Assembly: GCA_037074705.1 (NCBI GenBank)
Contig: CM073593.1
Location: forward strand, 106,208,238-106,272,237
DNA: 64,000 bases
Origin: Zhengitettix transpicula
Lineage: Eukaryota > Arthropoda > Insecta > Orthoptera > Tetrigidae
Direction: 5' to 3'
Below, piece after piece: positions 12,016 through 23,680 of this stretch (position 1 is the first letter of the stretch; each line of letters begins with the position of its first letter). The position numbers and the translations under genes are program-made. Below the pieces are notes generated by a model. That model was not told the origin of the DNA. It was given only the letters and a program-made list of their open reading frames with translations, and did no database searches.

Positions 12016-12872
12016 AATAAAATGTGAAGAAATCAACAATTCCTATTAAATAAGTCAGAAAATATGATTAGTTAAGAAAATAAAAATATCTTCTTGCCCT
12101 TAAATATTTAAGAAAATATGTTTTGAGTTTTTATATTATATTTTGGAAAAATCCCTTTGTGTATTGCATAAGAAATTTACGAGATGCATTTTACTTTTAA
12201 AACATTTACTATGTAACTTTTAAAATGAGTATTCTTCCCAGATGTCTTCCGAGTCTTTGATTGGACAACCCCATGAAACCACTAATTAGAAAAACAAACC
12301 TGTGTTGTTGTTTTTATGTAATTTAAATTTGTTTATAATTTAATGAACGTTTATTAGGAATAATAATAACCAGTCGCTGTCCTCAATGGACGAGTAACAG
12401 CAGTTAAGTTTGATTGTCGCAATGTGTGAACTAAGGACAGTGGAAAGTCCTCGTGTCGTATATGTTATATATTATATTAATGACAGCTGTAAAGATTATC
12501 GCGAGGGAGAACTGGGAAGAAGGAAATTTAAGGGTTTGATAACGTGGCGCGTTGCCTTGCGAGCGGGAATAAAGGTAACAAGTGGCTTTAAAAATAGGCA
12601 CTTCCGGACTCAGGTCGGCGCCACGCAGGTTCCTCCAGCGCCACCGCGCGTGCGTATGGATGGTTTAACATATCATTCATTGGTTCCAAAAGGAGGAAAA
12701 AATTCTTATTGTTTACGATTATTTATACAAAACGACTATATATATATATAATCTGTTAAAAACAACTGTATGAAAAAACTTTGTTAAATATTCCAACGCA
12801 GGACGACATTTCTATTTTCTTAACCAATTATATTTTGTTTATTTCTTCACGTTTGTCTAACGAATTATTTTA

Positions 12873-12979
12873 AAATAAACATCAGCCAGTTTTAAGTCAG
12901 AAAAAATAATTTATTAAAGTAACAACGTTTCGTCGCTTAATTTTATTTATTACTTTCCTCCATAGTCAGAGTACATATG
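12873..12979 (-). repeat. right arm of the 1.7-kb inverted-repeat element
   Basis: Inverted match to 11297-11403 (AACATCAGCCAGTTTTAAGT ... CCATAGTCAGAGTACATAT). The ~1.47 kb between the arms has the ATTT array and no recognisable gene, so this may be a foldback element or two inverted insertions of one family. Confidence 0.88.
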
Positions 12980-12992
12980 TATTTTTATTTTT

Positions 12993-13545
12993 TAGGGTAA
13001 CAGAGAGGCTACATGAGGATAATCCACATGGTGGCAACTCCCCTTTAATAGCATTGGAAGGGATTTGAAAAGGGGGATGCGGAAGGGTGAAGGATGTTAG
13101 CTAAGGATTAACTACGGCCCTCGGACTGTAGTTTAAGGATCCTACCCTGGCAATTCGCCTTAATGTGATGCAGGAAAAAACCTACAAAAACCTACATCAG
13201 GTAGGTCGGGCTCTTGAATACTTGTCCCACGCCCTTCCCTGGGTGGTGGGAGAGGGGGTTTTCTGTGGGGACGCAGCATTCCCTTCTCCTTACCTCGACT
13301 AGTTTAGGAGGCAGCTGGCCGACTGTTCCAATGGGAACAGCTAACAACTCTTACCGTATGCCCAAGGTCTGTGACCCCGGAACATACACCTCTCAGAACA
13401 GGCCTCGGTTTGTGGGAACCTTGGTTCTAAAACGGAGGGAGGAAAAGGCATCCCCAAACATAGCCCCTTCGTGTCTCTCCTCCAAGGTTCTGCCTGCTAG
13501 AGAACATCCTCGCATGTAGTGCCTGCGAGAGAATAACCCTCGCAG
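12993..13545 (+). repeat. 525-nt family copy 5, complete
   Basis: Complete from GGGTAACAG to the hairpin head near 13519-13544. A truncated copy of the same strand follows 27 bp later. Confidence 0.87.
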
Positions 13546-13571
13546 GCTATATATATATATATATATACATT

Positions 13572-13812
13572 TTAGGGCAACAGGCTACATGAGGCTAATC
13601 CACATGGTGGCAACTCCCCTTTAATAGCATAGGAAGGAATTTGAAAGGGGGAGATGTAGAAGGGTAGAGGAAGGTAGCAAAGGGTTAACTAGGGGCCCCC
13701 GGGCTATATTTTAACGATCCTACCTGGCATTCGCCTAAAGAAATGCATGGAAAACCCTAGAAAAACCTGCATCAGGTAGGTCGGGCATTGGGTACTTGTC
13801 CCACGCCCTTCC
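13572..13812 (+). repeat. 525-nt family copy 6, tail half
   Basis: It has the tail end and the TAGGATCC-like block, and stops within CACGCCCTTCC. It forms a head-to-tail pair with copy 5. Confidence 0.86.
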
Positions 13813-14617
13813 GATATCAGACTTCTTTATAGCGTTGCTCTGAGATGGGTAAAATATAAGTAATAAATATAGAATTTCTGTCACCATCTTGAATTTTAAG
13901 TTTCTCAGTGGTGGATGACAGTAGCCTTCATGGCTTCGGGGAAAACACGTTCTCTAAAAGGAATAAAATGCTTATGACTGCAGTGAAACATGAGGTTGGG
14001 GAACCACCGCACTTTTGTTCCAAGATGGCGGATCCCGTTGAGAGGAACTTGTGTTATTGACGCTGTATGACGTCTCTCTGTGGCTCAATCGGCCTGCTGG
14101 CTAATTGGCTCATGCATATGCAGCCCCGTCCACTGATTACAGGTCATTCAGCCGTACTTGCCATAATATTTGCTTGCAATTTCCAGCCTGCGTGACCCAA
14201 AGGCCGGACTCGGCTCTGTGTCAAGTTATTTGCACTGGACTCGTCGCGTGGTAACGCTTTACCAAGAGCGAGCGGCCAATCCCGCGTCCTCACTCAACCT
14301 GCATCCCATTTCAATTCCCCAAAATAAAAATAATCTCTTGAATAAATGGCTGTCAGCAACCAGAGACGCTGGCACAATCCACCGCATGACCAAGGATAAC
14401 CAACGTGTTGGTTTTTAATTCAGTCATGTAGAAGTGTCAACGAGTTCACTACATCGCGGTGCTCTATCATCGCTGGTTTTACCAAACGCCCTCCCCTGTT
14501 TAAATACCACAAGCCTTGGTGGACCAGAAGTCACTAAAAGGATTTTTCCAAACATATCGGCTCAAATCTCTCTCACACAGACACAGACAGACCAACTAAA
14601 TGTTTAAAATCTAATCA
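13813..14617. other. non-coding stretch
   Basis: Moderate GC; nothing recognised on either strand. Confidence 0.5.
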
Positions 14618-14894
14618 AACTCTTCTCCCGCCATCCAGGGAATGGCGTGGGACAAGTACCAAATGCCCAACCTACCTGATGCAGGTTTTTCTAGGGTTAT
14701 TCCTGCAACACTTTTACGCGGAGGCCTGGTGGGATCCTTAAAATATAACCCGGGGGCCCTAGTTAACCCTTGGCTACCTTCCTCTCTGCCCTTCCGCATC
14801 CCCCCTTTCAGATGCCTTCCTATGCTATTAAAGGGGAGTTGCCACCACGTGGATTACCCTCATGTAGCCTGTTACCCCCCCGCCCAAAAAAAAC
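14618..14894 (-). repeat. 525-nt family copy 7, tail half
   Basis: Begins in the CTCTTCTCCCGCCATCCAGG block and ends in an A-tail interrupted by C residues. The head of copy 8 follows 15 bp later. Confidence 0.86.
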
Positions 14895-14907
14895 TTCTAT
14901 AAACATG

Positions 14908-15345
14908 TCTGCGAGGGCTATTCTCTCGCAGGCAGAACCTTGTATGGGAGACGAAAGGGACTACCTTTGCGGGTGCCTCCTCCTCTCTCCGTTTTTGAAC
15001 TAAGGTTCCCACAAGCCGAGGCCTGTTTTGAGAGGTGTGAATGTTCCGGGATCGTAGACCTTGGGCATACGGTAAGAGTTGTTCGCAATTCCCATTGGAA
15101 TAGTCGGCCAGCTGCCTCCTAAACTGGTCGAGGCACGGAGAAGGGAATGCTGCGTCCCCACAGCAAACTCCTCTCCCGCCATCCAGGGAGGGGTGTGGGA
15201 CAAGTACCCAATGCCCGACCTACCTGATGCAGGTTTTTCTAGGGTTTGTCCTGAATTTCTTTAGGCGAATGCCGGGTAGGACCCTTAAAATATAACCCGG
15301 GGGCCCCTAGTTAACCCTTGGCTACCTTCCTCTACCCTTCCGCAT
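14908..15345 (-). repeat. 525-nt family copy 8, tail lost
   Basis: It has the hairpin head and body, but stops at CTTCCGCAT, where AT-rich sequence takes over. The A-tail is missing, so a later deletion or recombination is likely. Confidence 0.85.
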
Positions 15346-15803
15346 ATATATAATATGCGTATATAAAATCTTCAAACCAAAATAGAACCAATAATTGTGC
15401 TAATAAAACAATTGGCCTCCATGTCGTGGTAAGGTGTGACGTCACCAGGCAAAGTTCTTCACTTCGCTTAGAGAATTGAAGATCTATCATTTTTTTTATC
15501 GATACATCGAGATATTTAAATTGAACTTTCTCTTGTTCTCTGTGTCTCTAGAAGTTTCCTCTGCCCCACTAACCCCTTGTAATAGCAGCCTCTCTTCCTA
15601 ATATATATATATATTGAGTAAACATAGCGCGTGTGTGAGAGTGATGCTGGTGGTGCTGTTAATCTCTGCAACAATGTGCCTTCCCTTAAGGATGATTCAT
15701 AGAGAGGAACCGTATCGATTTACAGAGCGCCAAGTGCAGTGCTTCCGTGTTCCGAGGAAGATATTTGCAAATTATGCATAATGAAGCCGGCCTAGGGGAC
15801 GGA

Positions 15804-15827
15804 TGTGTGTGTGTGTGTGTGTGTGTG
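15804..15827. repeat. (GT)n microsatellite
   Basis: About 12 GT units. Confidence 0.95.
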
Positions 15828-16065
15828 GCGGTGTTAATGGCGCATCAAGTGCAGTGGGGGCGGGGGTGGGGGCAGTTTACGCGGCGCCGTGCAGGTTGTC
15901 ACGATCGGCGTCTGGCTCCAACTAACAGACTTCAACTGTCATCGCAATCCTTCACCATTGAGGCTAATTTTATTATCGGATCTTCTGTCCACGAGCTGGC
16001 CAGGTCACAGCACTCCTCATATCTCACGGTTCGCAAATTAAAAATAAATAAATACCCAAATCCTG

Positions 16066-16490
16066 TGCCACGGCCTGTTTTGAGAGGCGCATGTTTCCGG
16101 GGTCACTGACCTTCGGCATGCGGTAAGAGTTGTTCGCTGTTCGCATTGGAACAGTCAGCAAACTGCCTCCTAAACTGGTCGAGGTACGGCGAGGAGGGAA
16201 TGCTGCGTCCCCACAGCAAACTCCTCTCCCCTCTATCCAGACAAAGGGCGAGGAACAAGTACCCCATGCCCGACCTACCTGTTGCAGGTTTTACTAGCAT
16301 TTTCCCTGCATCACTTTTAGGCGAATTACCGGGTAGGATCCTTAAACCATAGCCCGGGGGCGTAGTTAACCCTTGTCTACCTTCCTCTACCCTTCCGCAT
16401 CCCCCCTTTCAAATCCCTTCCTATGCTATTAAAGGGGAGTTGCCACCACGTGGATTACCCTCATGCAGCCTCCCTGTTACCCTAAAAAAA
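16066..16490 (-). repeat. 525-nt family copy 9, head lost
   Basis: Begins near CACGGCCTGTTTTGAGAGG and runs to TTACCCTAAAAAAA. Confidence 0.86.
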
Positions 16491-16650
16491 TGATTAAAAT
16501 TTTAAAATAATAAAATCGATGAGAGCGGAAAATAAATACGATGAGAACTTTTAATGTATTCAATTCAACAAGTTTCTAATCACTAGGATTAGCCTTGTCC
16601 TAAAAAATGACTTGAATTTAGTAGGACTGCCCCTAGTGAGTGTTGTTCTG

Positions 16651-16690
16651 TCCCTGATGAGGTTTGTCTCTACTGTCTGAAACGTTGTAG
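16651..16690 (+). other. CTGATGA...GAAACG motif, weak
   Basis: CTGATGA at 16654-16660 and GAAACGTTG from 16679, but the intervening 18 nt form no clear hairpin. Confidence 0.3.
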
Positions 16691-16738
16691 TTTCTTCATC
16701 TTCCTCTGAACTTCCTGACGTCATCTCTTTAACCTAAC

Positions 16739-16756
16739 TGTCCCTCTCTCTATCTG

Positions 16757-16787
<31 letters not shown>

Positions 16788-16952
16788 GTCTCTCTCTCTC
16801 TGTCTCTCTCTCTGTCTCTCTCTGTCTCTCTCTCTCTCTCTGTCTCCCTCTGTCTCTCTCTGTCTCTCTCTGTCTCTCTCTGTCTCTCTCTGTCTCTCTC
16901 CGTCTCTCTGTATCTCTGTCTCTCTCTGTGTCTCTCTCTCTGTGTCTCTGTT
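16739..16952. repeat. (CT)n / TCTCTG microsatellite
   Basis: About 210 bp of CT with regular CTGTCT interruptions. Confidence 0.96.
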
Positions 16953-17519
16953 TTTATTGTTTTCTTCGCTTGCAGTATATCTCTACATTTTCTTTTCCCT
17001 GATCTTCTAGACGATCTTTCTCGTCATCACGATTCCTTTAATAGTTTTTTTTATTTTACATCTGCTTTTGAATTAATAAATCAGTTCATGACATTTTTAC
17101 AGACACTTTATTTTTATTTATAGAGTTACGACGTTGCGATACGTGTTCGTTTCTTGTCTTCAAGGTATTATCCTAAAGAGCAGACAGTTACAAGAACTTT
17201 CACGTCATCTCTTTAACCTGCCTGGTTTACTTCGCTAGGAATAAATGTCTCCATCTTTTATTTCTCTCTCTGATCCTTGTAGACGATGTTTCACGTCATC
17301 TCCTTCTTATCCGCCTCTTTCTTTTTGTTTTTTTCTTTGCTTTCCTTTGCCTACTCCAGGCAATGGAATAGTCTAAATAATAACGTCAACAAATTTCAAA
17401 TCCAGATCGATCGATCGATCCTTTCGTCGTCGTCGCCGCGGCGTGTGAAGGGGAACTGCTTCTGTGAGGGGTTTGAACCTGGTCCGCTTTCACGTGGCAT
17501 CCAAGACGCCCTTCCACCC

Positions 17520-17546
17520 CGTGTGTGTGTGTGTGTGTGTGTGTGC
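17520..17546. repeat. (GT)n microsatellite
   Basis: About 13 GT units, followed by a G-rich stretch. Confidence 0.95.
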
Positions 17547-17956
17547 TCTCTGGGGGGAGGGGGGGGAGTTCGCCCCGCAAGAATACACGCTTCTCCGCTT
17601 TACATAGCGCGCTCACGCACCGCGATTTACTGCGGCAAGTTTCATTGTTTAGGGATAATTCAGGGCGCAGGACGACGGTAAACCATCGAGGAGGGTAATT
17701 TGCTGCCTCTACGCATGCCAACAGCCCCTGGAGCTTCTCTCCCTCCCACCCCCGGCCGACGAAACGAAATAAAACACACACGCACACACGCTCAATCGTG
17801 AAAGCGGATTATTATTAAATTACTTACGCTGCTGGTTGCTGGTCCGTGGTGACTTTCAACATGTCCAATCGTGAAATATGTTGGCAATGCTGTCATGAGG
17901 TTGTGGCTTCTTCAGAGGTGCTTCGCTAATTTAATTTAATTTATGAATATTTTTTT

Positions 17957-18461
17957 TAGGGCAACAGGCAACATGAGGGTAATCCACATGGTGGCAACTC
18001 CCCTTTAATAGCATAGGAAGGGATTAGAAAGGGGGATGCGGAAGGGTAGAGGAATGGAGCCAAGGGTTAACTAGGGGCCCCCGGGCTATATTTTAAGGAT
18101 TCCACCCGGCATTCGCCTAAAGAAATGCAGGAAAAACCCTACTTGTCCCACGCCCTTCCGATAGCGGGAGAGAAGTTTGCTGTGGGGACGCAGCATTCCC
18201 TTCTCCATGCCTCGACCAGTAAAGGAGGCAGCTGGCCGACTATTCCAATGGGAATAGCGAACAACTCTTACCAAGGTCTGTGACCCCGGAACATACACCT
18301 CTCAAAACAGGCCGAGGTGCCTCGGCTCGTGGGAACCTTAGTTCAAAACCGGAGAGGAGGAGGCATCCCCAAAGGTAGACCCTTCGTATCTCTCCTAAAA
18401 GGTTCTGCCTGCGATAGAACATCCCTCGCAGGTTACCTGCGAGAGAATTCTCTCGCAGGCT
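17957..18461 (+). repeat. 525-nt family copy 10, complete with perfect palindromic head
   Basis: Internal deletions shorten the middle (the CTGGATGG block is lacking). The head contains a perfect 24-nt palindrome at 18436-18459. It faces copy 11 head to head. Confidence 0.86.
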
Positions 18462-18610
18462 TCTCCCGGTTAATTTATTATTGGCTAATTTATTGATTTT
18501 ATTTAAACTTGACGTCGGATCAACATCGAGCAAAGAAAGTAAAATGTAGTGGAGACAGAAACAATTTGAATTTTTTTACGGCAACTCAAATAAATTGATT
18601 AATTTCACAG

Positions 18611-18987
18611 TCCTTGGGCATACGGCAAGAGTTGTTTGTTTTTCCCATTGGAACAGTCGGCCAGCTGCCTCCTAAACTGGTCGAGGTACCGAGAAGGGAA
18701 TGCTGCGCCCCCACAGAAAACTCGTCTCCCGCCATACACGGAAGGGCGTGGGACAAGTACCCAATGCTCGACCTACCTAGTTCAGGTTTTCTAGGCTTTT
18801 CCCTGCATCACTTTAAGGCGAATTGCCGGGTAGGATCCTTAAACCATAGCCCGGGGGCCCTAGTTAACCCTTGGCTACCTTCCTCTACCCTTCCGCATCC
18901 CCCCTTTCAAATCCCTTCTTATGCTATTAAAGGGGAGTTGCCACCATGTGGATTACCGTCATGTAGCCTCCCTCTTACCCTAAAAAA
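18611..18987 (-). repeat. 525-nt family copy 11, head lost
   Basis: Begins in the CCTTGGGCATACGG block and ends TTACCCTAAAAAAG. Confidence 0.86.
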
Positions 18988-20097
18988 GCTTCTATAATAT
19001 TATTTATTTTAACTTAAATTAGAGATATATTTTTGTCAAAGATAATTCAACTCACAAGCCCTTTGTGTGTGTGTGTGTGCTGGAAGTTCGGAGACAATGT
19101 TGTTGGTGGTGGTCACTCTGATCGGTTGTCAGCTCTCTGAAACTTGGTCCATCCATTAATGTAGACGACAATGGGTTAAGTTTCCTCGACACACAAGGCC
19201 TTGACTGCCTTTATTCCTCACTGTCACGTCATCTTCATCACTACGTCAACGACGAATGACGTGGCTTTTGTTTTACAAGCAAAGAAGATAAATGCGGGCA
19301 TAGATGTTGTTTAAACGTTCTTATTGTAACTGCTTTGATGATTTTGTAGCCTTTGCTCTGTCAAGGATGATGATGATGCAGTTAGTCGATTAGGCTCACC
19401 ACGACTGGTTCCAGGGAGTCGTTGTTCTTCTAACCTTACTCAGATATTTCACTTATGTACGTTTTTTTTGTTTGTTTTCTAAATGATCGATTTATTATTT
19501 GATTTATTTTTCAATTTAATTTTTCAAAACTAACCTCATTTTATTACAATGCATTATTGTAATTTATCTCAGGGGTTATTTCGTGAAGAGGCATTTGAAA
19601 AATATTATTTTAATTTTATTTGGAGTGAAAGAACTGAATTCCTCTTCCTCCTGAAGATCTCCTCCTCCTGGCGCCACTGCAATCGCGACCGCAGCCAACA
19701 GACACGTCAACACATTTTGTGTCGCAGACAATTATCCTCCGCTGCACGTCTAAGAGCAAAGAATGTCCATGACGGTGTCGCATCTTGACCTTCATCTGGT
19801 TCCTTTGTTGGGTTACCTTTATAAAAACCCAAGATTGAAGTCTTTCCCGGTGTAATTGTTCGATGAACAGTTCTCGGGTAATTCACTCGGGGGTGTGTAG
19901 CGTATTTAAACGCGACGTTTCGACGACTAAAATCTCTGTCGTCATCTCTACATATCATTTTCCTGCTCTTCTAGACCAACTTTCTCGTCGTCTCTCTGAC
20001 TTGCCTTTTTGTTTCTGTCTTTCTTGTTTCTTTTCTTTTTGTTTTTTACCTACTGCGAGATAATGAAATAATCTAAATAATAACCTAACCTCACTAT
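18988..20097. other. non-coding stretch
   Basis: Short GT run (19063-19078), the GAAACG motif near 19900, and a diverged unit of the 3.36-kb array at 19935-20095. No gene supported. Confidence 0.5.
19900..19956 (-). other. hairpin-GAAACG motif
   Basis: On the minus strand GACGAC...GTCGTC forms a stem followed at once by GAAACGTCGCGTTTAAAT, in which AAACG and CGTTT can also pair. Confidence 0.65.
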
Positions 20098-20367
20098 GCA
20101 AACTCCTCTCCCGCTATCGGAAGGGCGTGGGACAAGTACCCAATGCCCGACATACCCGATGCAGGTTTCTCTAAGGTTTTTCCCTGCATTTCTTTAGGTG
20201 AATGCTGGGTAGGATCCTTAAAATATAGCCCGGGGACCCTAGTTATCCCTTGGTGACCTTCCTCTACTCTTCCGCATCCCCCCTTTCAAATCCCTTTCCT
20301 ATGATATTAAAGGGGAGTTGCCCAATGTGGATCACCCTCATGTAGCCTGTTGCCCTAAAAAAAATTA
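20098..20367 (-). repeat. 525-nt family copy 12, tail half
   Basis: Begins at CAAACTCCTCTCCCGCTATC (the subfamily lacking the CATCCAGGG insertion) and ends GCCCTAAAAAAAA. The head of copy 13 starts 24 bp later. Confidence 0.86.
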
Positions 20368-20390
20368 ATTTCAAATCCAAAATCAACCGG

Positions 20391-20922
20391 TCTGCGAGGG
20401 CTATTCTCTCGCAGGCAGAATCTTGTAGGACAGATACGAAGGGGCTACCTTTGGGGATACCTTTTCCTCTCTCTGGTTTCTGAACTAAGGTTCCCACAAG
20501 CGGAGGCACCTCGGCCTGTTTTGAGAGGTGTATGTTCCGGGGTCACAGACCTTGGGCATACGGTAAGAGTTGTTCTCTGTTCCCATTGGAATAGTCGGCC
20601 AGCTGCCTCCTAAGCTGGTCGAGGCACGGCGAGGGGAATTCTGCGTCCCCACAGCAAACTCCTCATCCCGCTATCGGAAGTGCGTGGGACAAGTACCCAA
20701 TGCCCGACCTACCTGATGCAAGTTTTTCTAGGGTTTTCCCTGCATTACTTTTAGGCGAATGCAGGGTAGGATCCTTAAAATATTGCCCGGGGGCCCCTAG
20801 TTGACCCTTGGCTACCTTCCTCTACCCTTCCACATCTCCCCCTTTCAAATCCCTTCCTATGCTATTAAAGGGGAGTTGCCACCATGTGGATTACCCTCAT
20901 GCAGCCTGTTACGCTAAAATAA
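20391..20922 (-). repeat. 525-nt family copy 13, complete
   Basis: Hairpin head at 20392-20416, body, then TTACGCTAAAATAAAAA. Paired with copy 12. Confidence 0.87.
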
Positions 20923-21048
20923 AAATTCAAATCCAGATTGATCGATCGATCCTTTCGTCGTCACCACCGCGTTTTGAGAGTGTGTTTCCTGTGCAACGCA
21001 ACCCGGAGAGCGGCTTTTCTTCTAAGTGAGTGAGTGATCTGAACCTTG

Positions 21049-21097
21049 TAGAAGATGACGACAGAGATTTTAGTCGTCGAAACGTCGCGTTTAAATA
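21049..21097 (+). other. hairpin-GAAACG motif
   Basis: GACGAC (21057-21062) pairs with GTCGTC (21073-21078); GAAACGTCGCGTTTAAAT follows. It is nearly identical to the motifs at 19900 and 51250, although the wider contexts differ. Confidence 0.7.
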
Positions 21098-21734
21098 TGC
21101 TCCTCCACCCCCCCCCCCCCACTGGTGAACTGTTTATCGAATTAAAATTTTTTGTCTCGTAGCAAAGGAATGTGTTTTACTGGAGGGTGACCTCGTGGAG
21201 CGTGGCCTGCGATCGTACGATAAGGGGAATTATGTACCCGTGTGTAGTGGAGCTGCGTCCAAAGATCTTCATGCAGCTGTTTAGGTGATCGTAAGAGGAA
21301 CACTCGTCGTTGTTTTCTTCTCTTCACACACGCACACGCACACACACTGGCGCCGCAATCGATGGCGGAATCCTCGGAGGTAATCAGGGGCGAGGGAAGC
21401 CCCGAGCAGCTTGTTCGGCTTAGCCAAGCGATCGCTTCCACCACTCACACGGGGGGATTCCCCTATCCGATCCTTCACGCATGACAAAATAATGGCGGTC
21501 CCTCGTGCACACACACAGATATTCAATTCCAAACTTTCCCGATTCGTTAGTGCGGTTTCAAACTACGTCTCTTCCTTTACTGTCCAAATAAGATTACTTA
21601 CTGTATTGGGAACAGGAAGAGGACAAGTGAGCGTTTGACCCTGCAAAACCAGATGAAATATATTTTCCTCCCTGGAATAGGAGGAAGCTGTCGCCATTTT
21701 CAATCTCAAGTAGGGGCTAGAGTGTGGTCGAAAA

Positions 21735-22227
21735 TGAGTAACAGAGTCCATGAGGGTGATCCACGTGGTGGCAACTCCCCTTAGCATAGGAAGAGGGGGA
21801 TGTGGAAGGGTAGATGAAGGTAGCCAAGGGTTAACTAGGGGTCCCCGGGCTATGGTTTAAGGATCCTACCTGGCATTTGCGTAAAACTGATGACAGACAA
21901 ACCCTAGGGAGGTCGGGCATTGGGTACTTGCCTCACGTCCTTCCCTGGATGGCGGGAGCAGGGTTTGCTGTGGGGACGCAGCTTTCCCCTCGCCGTACCT
22001 CGACCAGTTTAGGAGGCAGCTGGCCGACTATTCCAATAGGAATAGCGGACAACTCTTACCGTATGCCCAAGGTCTGCGACCCCGGAACATACACCTCTCA
22101 GAACAGGCCTGGGCATGTGGGAACCTTAGTTCAAAAAAACTAGAGAGAGGAGAAGGCATCCGCAAAGGTAGCCTCCGCCAGAGCTCCCTGGGAAGGTTCA
22201 CCTGCGAGAGAATCCTCTCGCAGGCTT
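21735..22227 (+). repeat. 525-nt family copy 14, complete
   Basis: Runs from GTAACAGAGTCCATGAGGG to a hairpin head (22202-22224). It is followed after ~35 bp by copy 15. Confidence 0.86.
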
Positions 22228-22260
22228 CCTTCTCTGCATATTCCTTTTTCTTCTTTTTTT

Positions 22261-22366
22261 TTTAGGTAACAGGCTACATGAGGGTAATCCACCTGGTGGC
22301 AACTCCCTTTTAATAGCATACGAAGGGAGTTGAAAGGGGGGATGCGGAAGGGTAGAGGAAGGTTGT
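22261..22366 (+). repeat. 525-nt family copy 15, tail only
   Basis: About 105 bp of the tail end only, stopping in GGGTAGAGGAAGGTTG. Paired with copy 14. Confidence 0.85.
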
Positions 22367-22375
22367 TAAAATCTG

Positions 22376-22600
22376 AGTTTTAATTATTGTGATTCAATGT
22401 AGAAGCTCCCAGTTATGGCGGAATTAATCAAGAGTGTCAAAAAAATGCGAAGAGTTTCCTATAATATAAAAAAATAGTAGTTAATAATCGGAAGCGACAA
22501 TCAAGGGAACTGGAGCGTTAATTTTAACTGAAAAAGAAAGGGAACAAGGATCCCCAGTTGAGTGGTATTTATATCGTCACTTCTGCTGTCTCAAATTTTG
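22376..22600 (-). repeat. single inverted unit of the ~290-bp intronic repeat
   Basis: Contains TAATCGGAAGCGACAATCAA, GGAACTGGAGCG and GGAACAAGGATCCCCAG, the reverse complement of blocks in 26310-27830. Confidence 0.8.
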
Positions 22601-23213
22601 CTATCTTTATTATTATTATTATTATTAATTTTAAATCAGAATCATTATAAATATTTGGCTTGTTTGTACTTTCAATGTCTGCCGTACAAAATCCTTTGAT
22701 TTTATTATTTTTTAACAGTTTAATATTATCTGTGAATTTATTAAATATAGTAAGGGACTATCCATAACTTAAATATATGTTACTATGCAAAGTACATATT
22801 ATAAGGACGAAGAACTTGTTATAGAAAATTAATATTATTTTAAAAAATATTAATGTGGTGAATGTTCCCAGTAATTTAATATTTAGGGGTTTAATCCGGT
22901 GAAGACTCGCACCACGTCACGTTCCGTGCTTCTTCTGTCTTGGAAACTTTTAATTATTTGTTAATAAAGGATCTTCAATCACCCTCCTCTTCGCCCGCCT
23001 TCACGTGAGCACAAGCAAGTAAGAGAGAGCCCCCACCCTGGATGTTTATGCAAGACCCTGCCTGTTCTGCAAACTAACTTCGGGACTTCATTATTATTCA
23101 GTATGTTTTGCTAAGGAGAGCGAGGACGAAGATTCAGGAACAGGGAAATAAACTGTTTACGATAAAAGCCACTCAATCTTAACACACGGTGGTGAGTTTA
23201 AGGGGGATGTTGA

Positions 23214-23507
23214 AATATATATATTGTAATAAACAAGAAGACTTAATTAAATTAAATTAGCCCCACGTTTAGGAAGCCATAAATGTAATAAACATCATGT
23301 TAGGGTTAATTAATTAATAAAGGAAAAATTAAAGTATTTGTTGTTAACTGGATGCAACATGGATGTCGTACAGTGTAAATTTATCAACAATAAATTTTTA
23401 AATATAAATCAATTTTCGTTAATTGATTCATTAATTACCCGTAACAAGGATTCACCAACGTGGGGCTAATTAATCGTTAATCTGTTGTTTATTACAATAT
23501 ATATATC
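23214..23507. repeat. imperfect inverted-repeat (MITE-like) element
   Basis: Left arm 23214-23278 (ATATATTGTAATAAACAA ... TTAGCCCCACGTT) matches the reverse complement of right arm 23448-23507. The ~170-bp AT-rich centre is non-coding. No clear target-site duplication is seen. Confidence 0.7.
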
Positions 23508-23680
23508 TACATCAAGAACTATGACGATCAACAAATCTCATGGCGAGTTACATATGAAATATATATTTATGATATATACACATATATTTATTTTAACAAA
23601 ATTAAAGTGATGTAATGAGCGACGTTTCGCTGTTGATAAATAAAATACCTGCTACATGCATACATTTTTTTAAAATTTTA

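Noticed and set aside
11394..12020. 208-codon frame rich in Ile, Tyr, Phe and Leu, resembling a membrane protein
   Set aside because: It is produced entirely by the ATTT repeat array.
17440..17500. tRNA-like B-box (GGTTCAAACC on the minus strand)
   Set aside because: No cloverleaf or matching A-box at the right distance could be formed.
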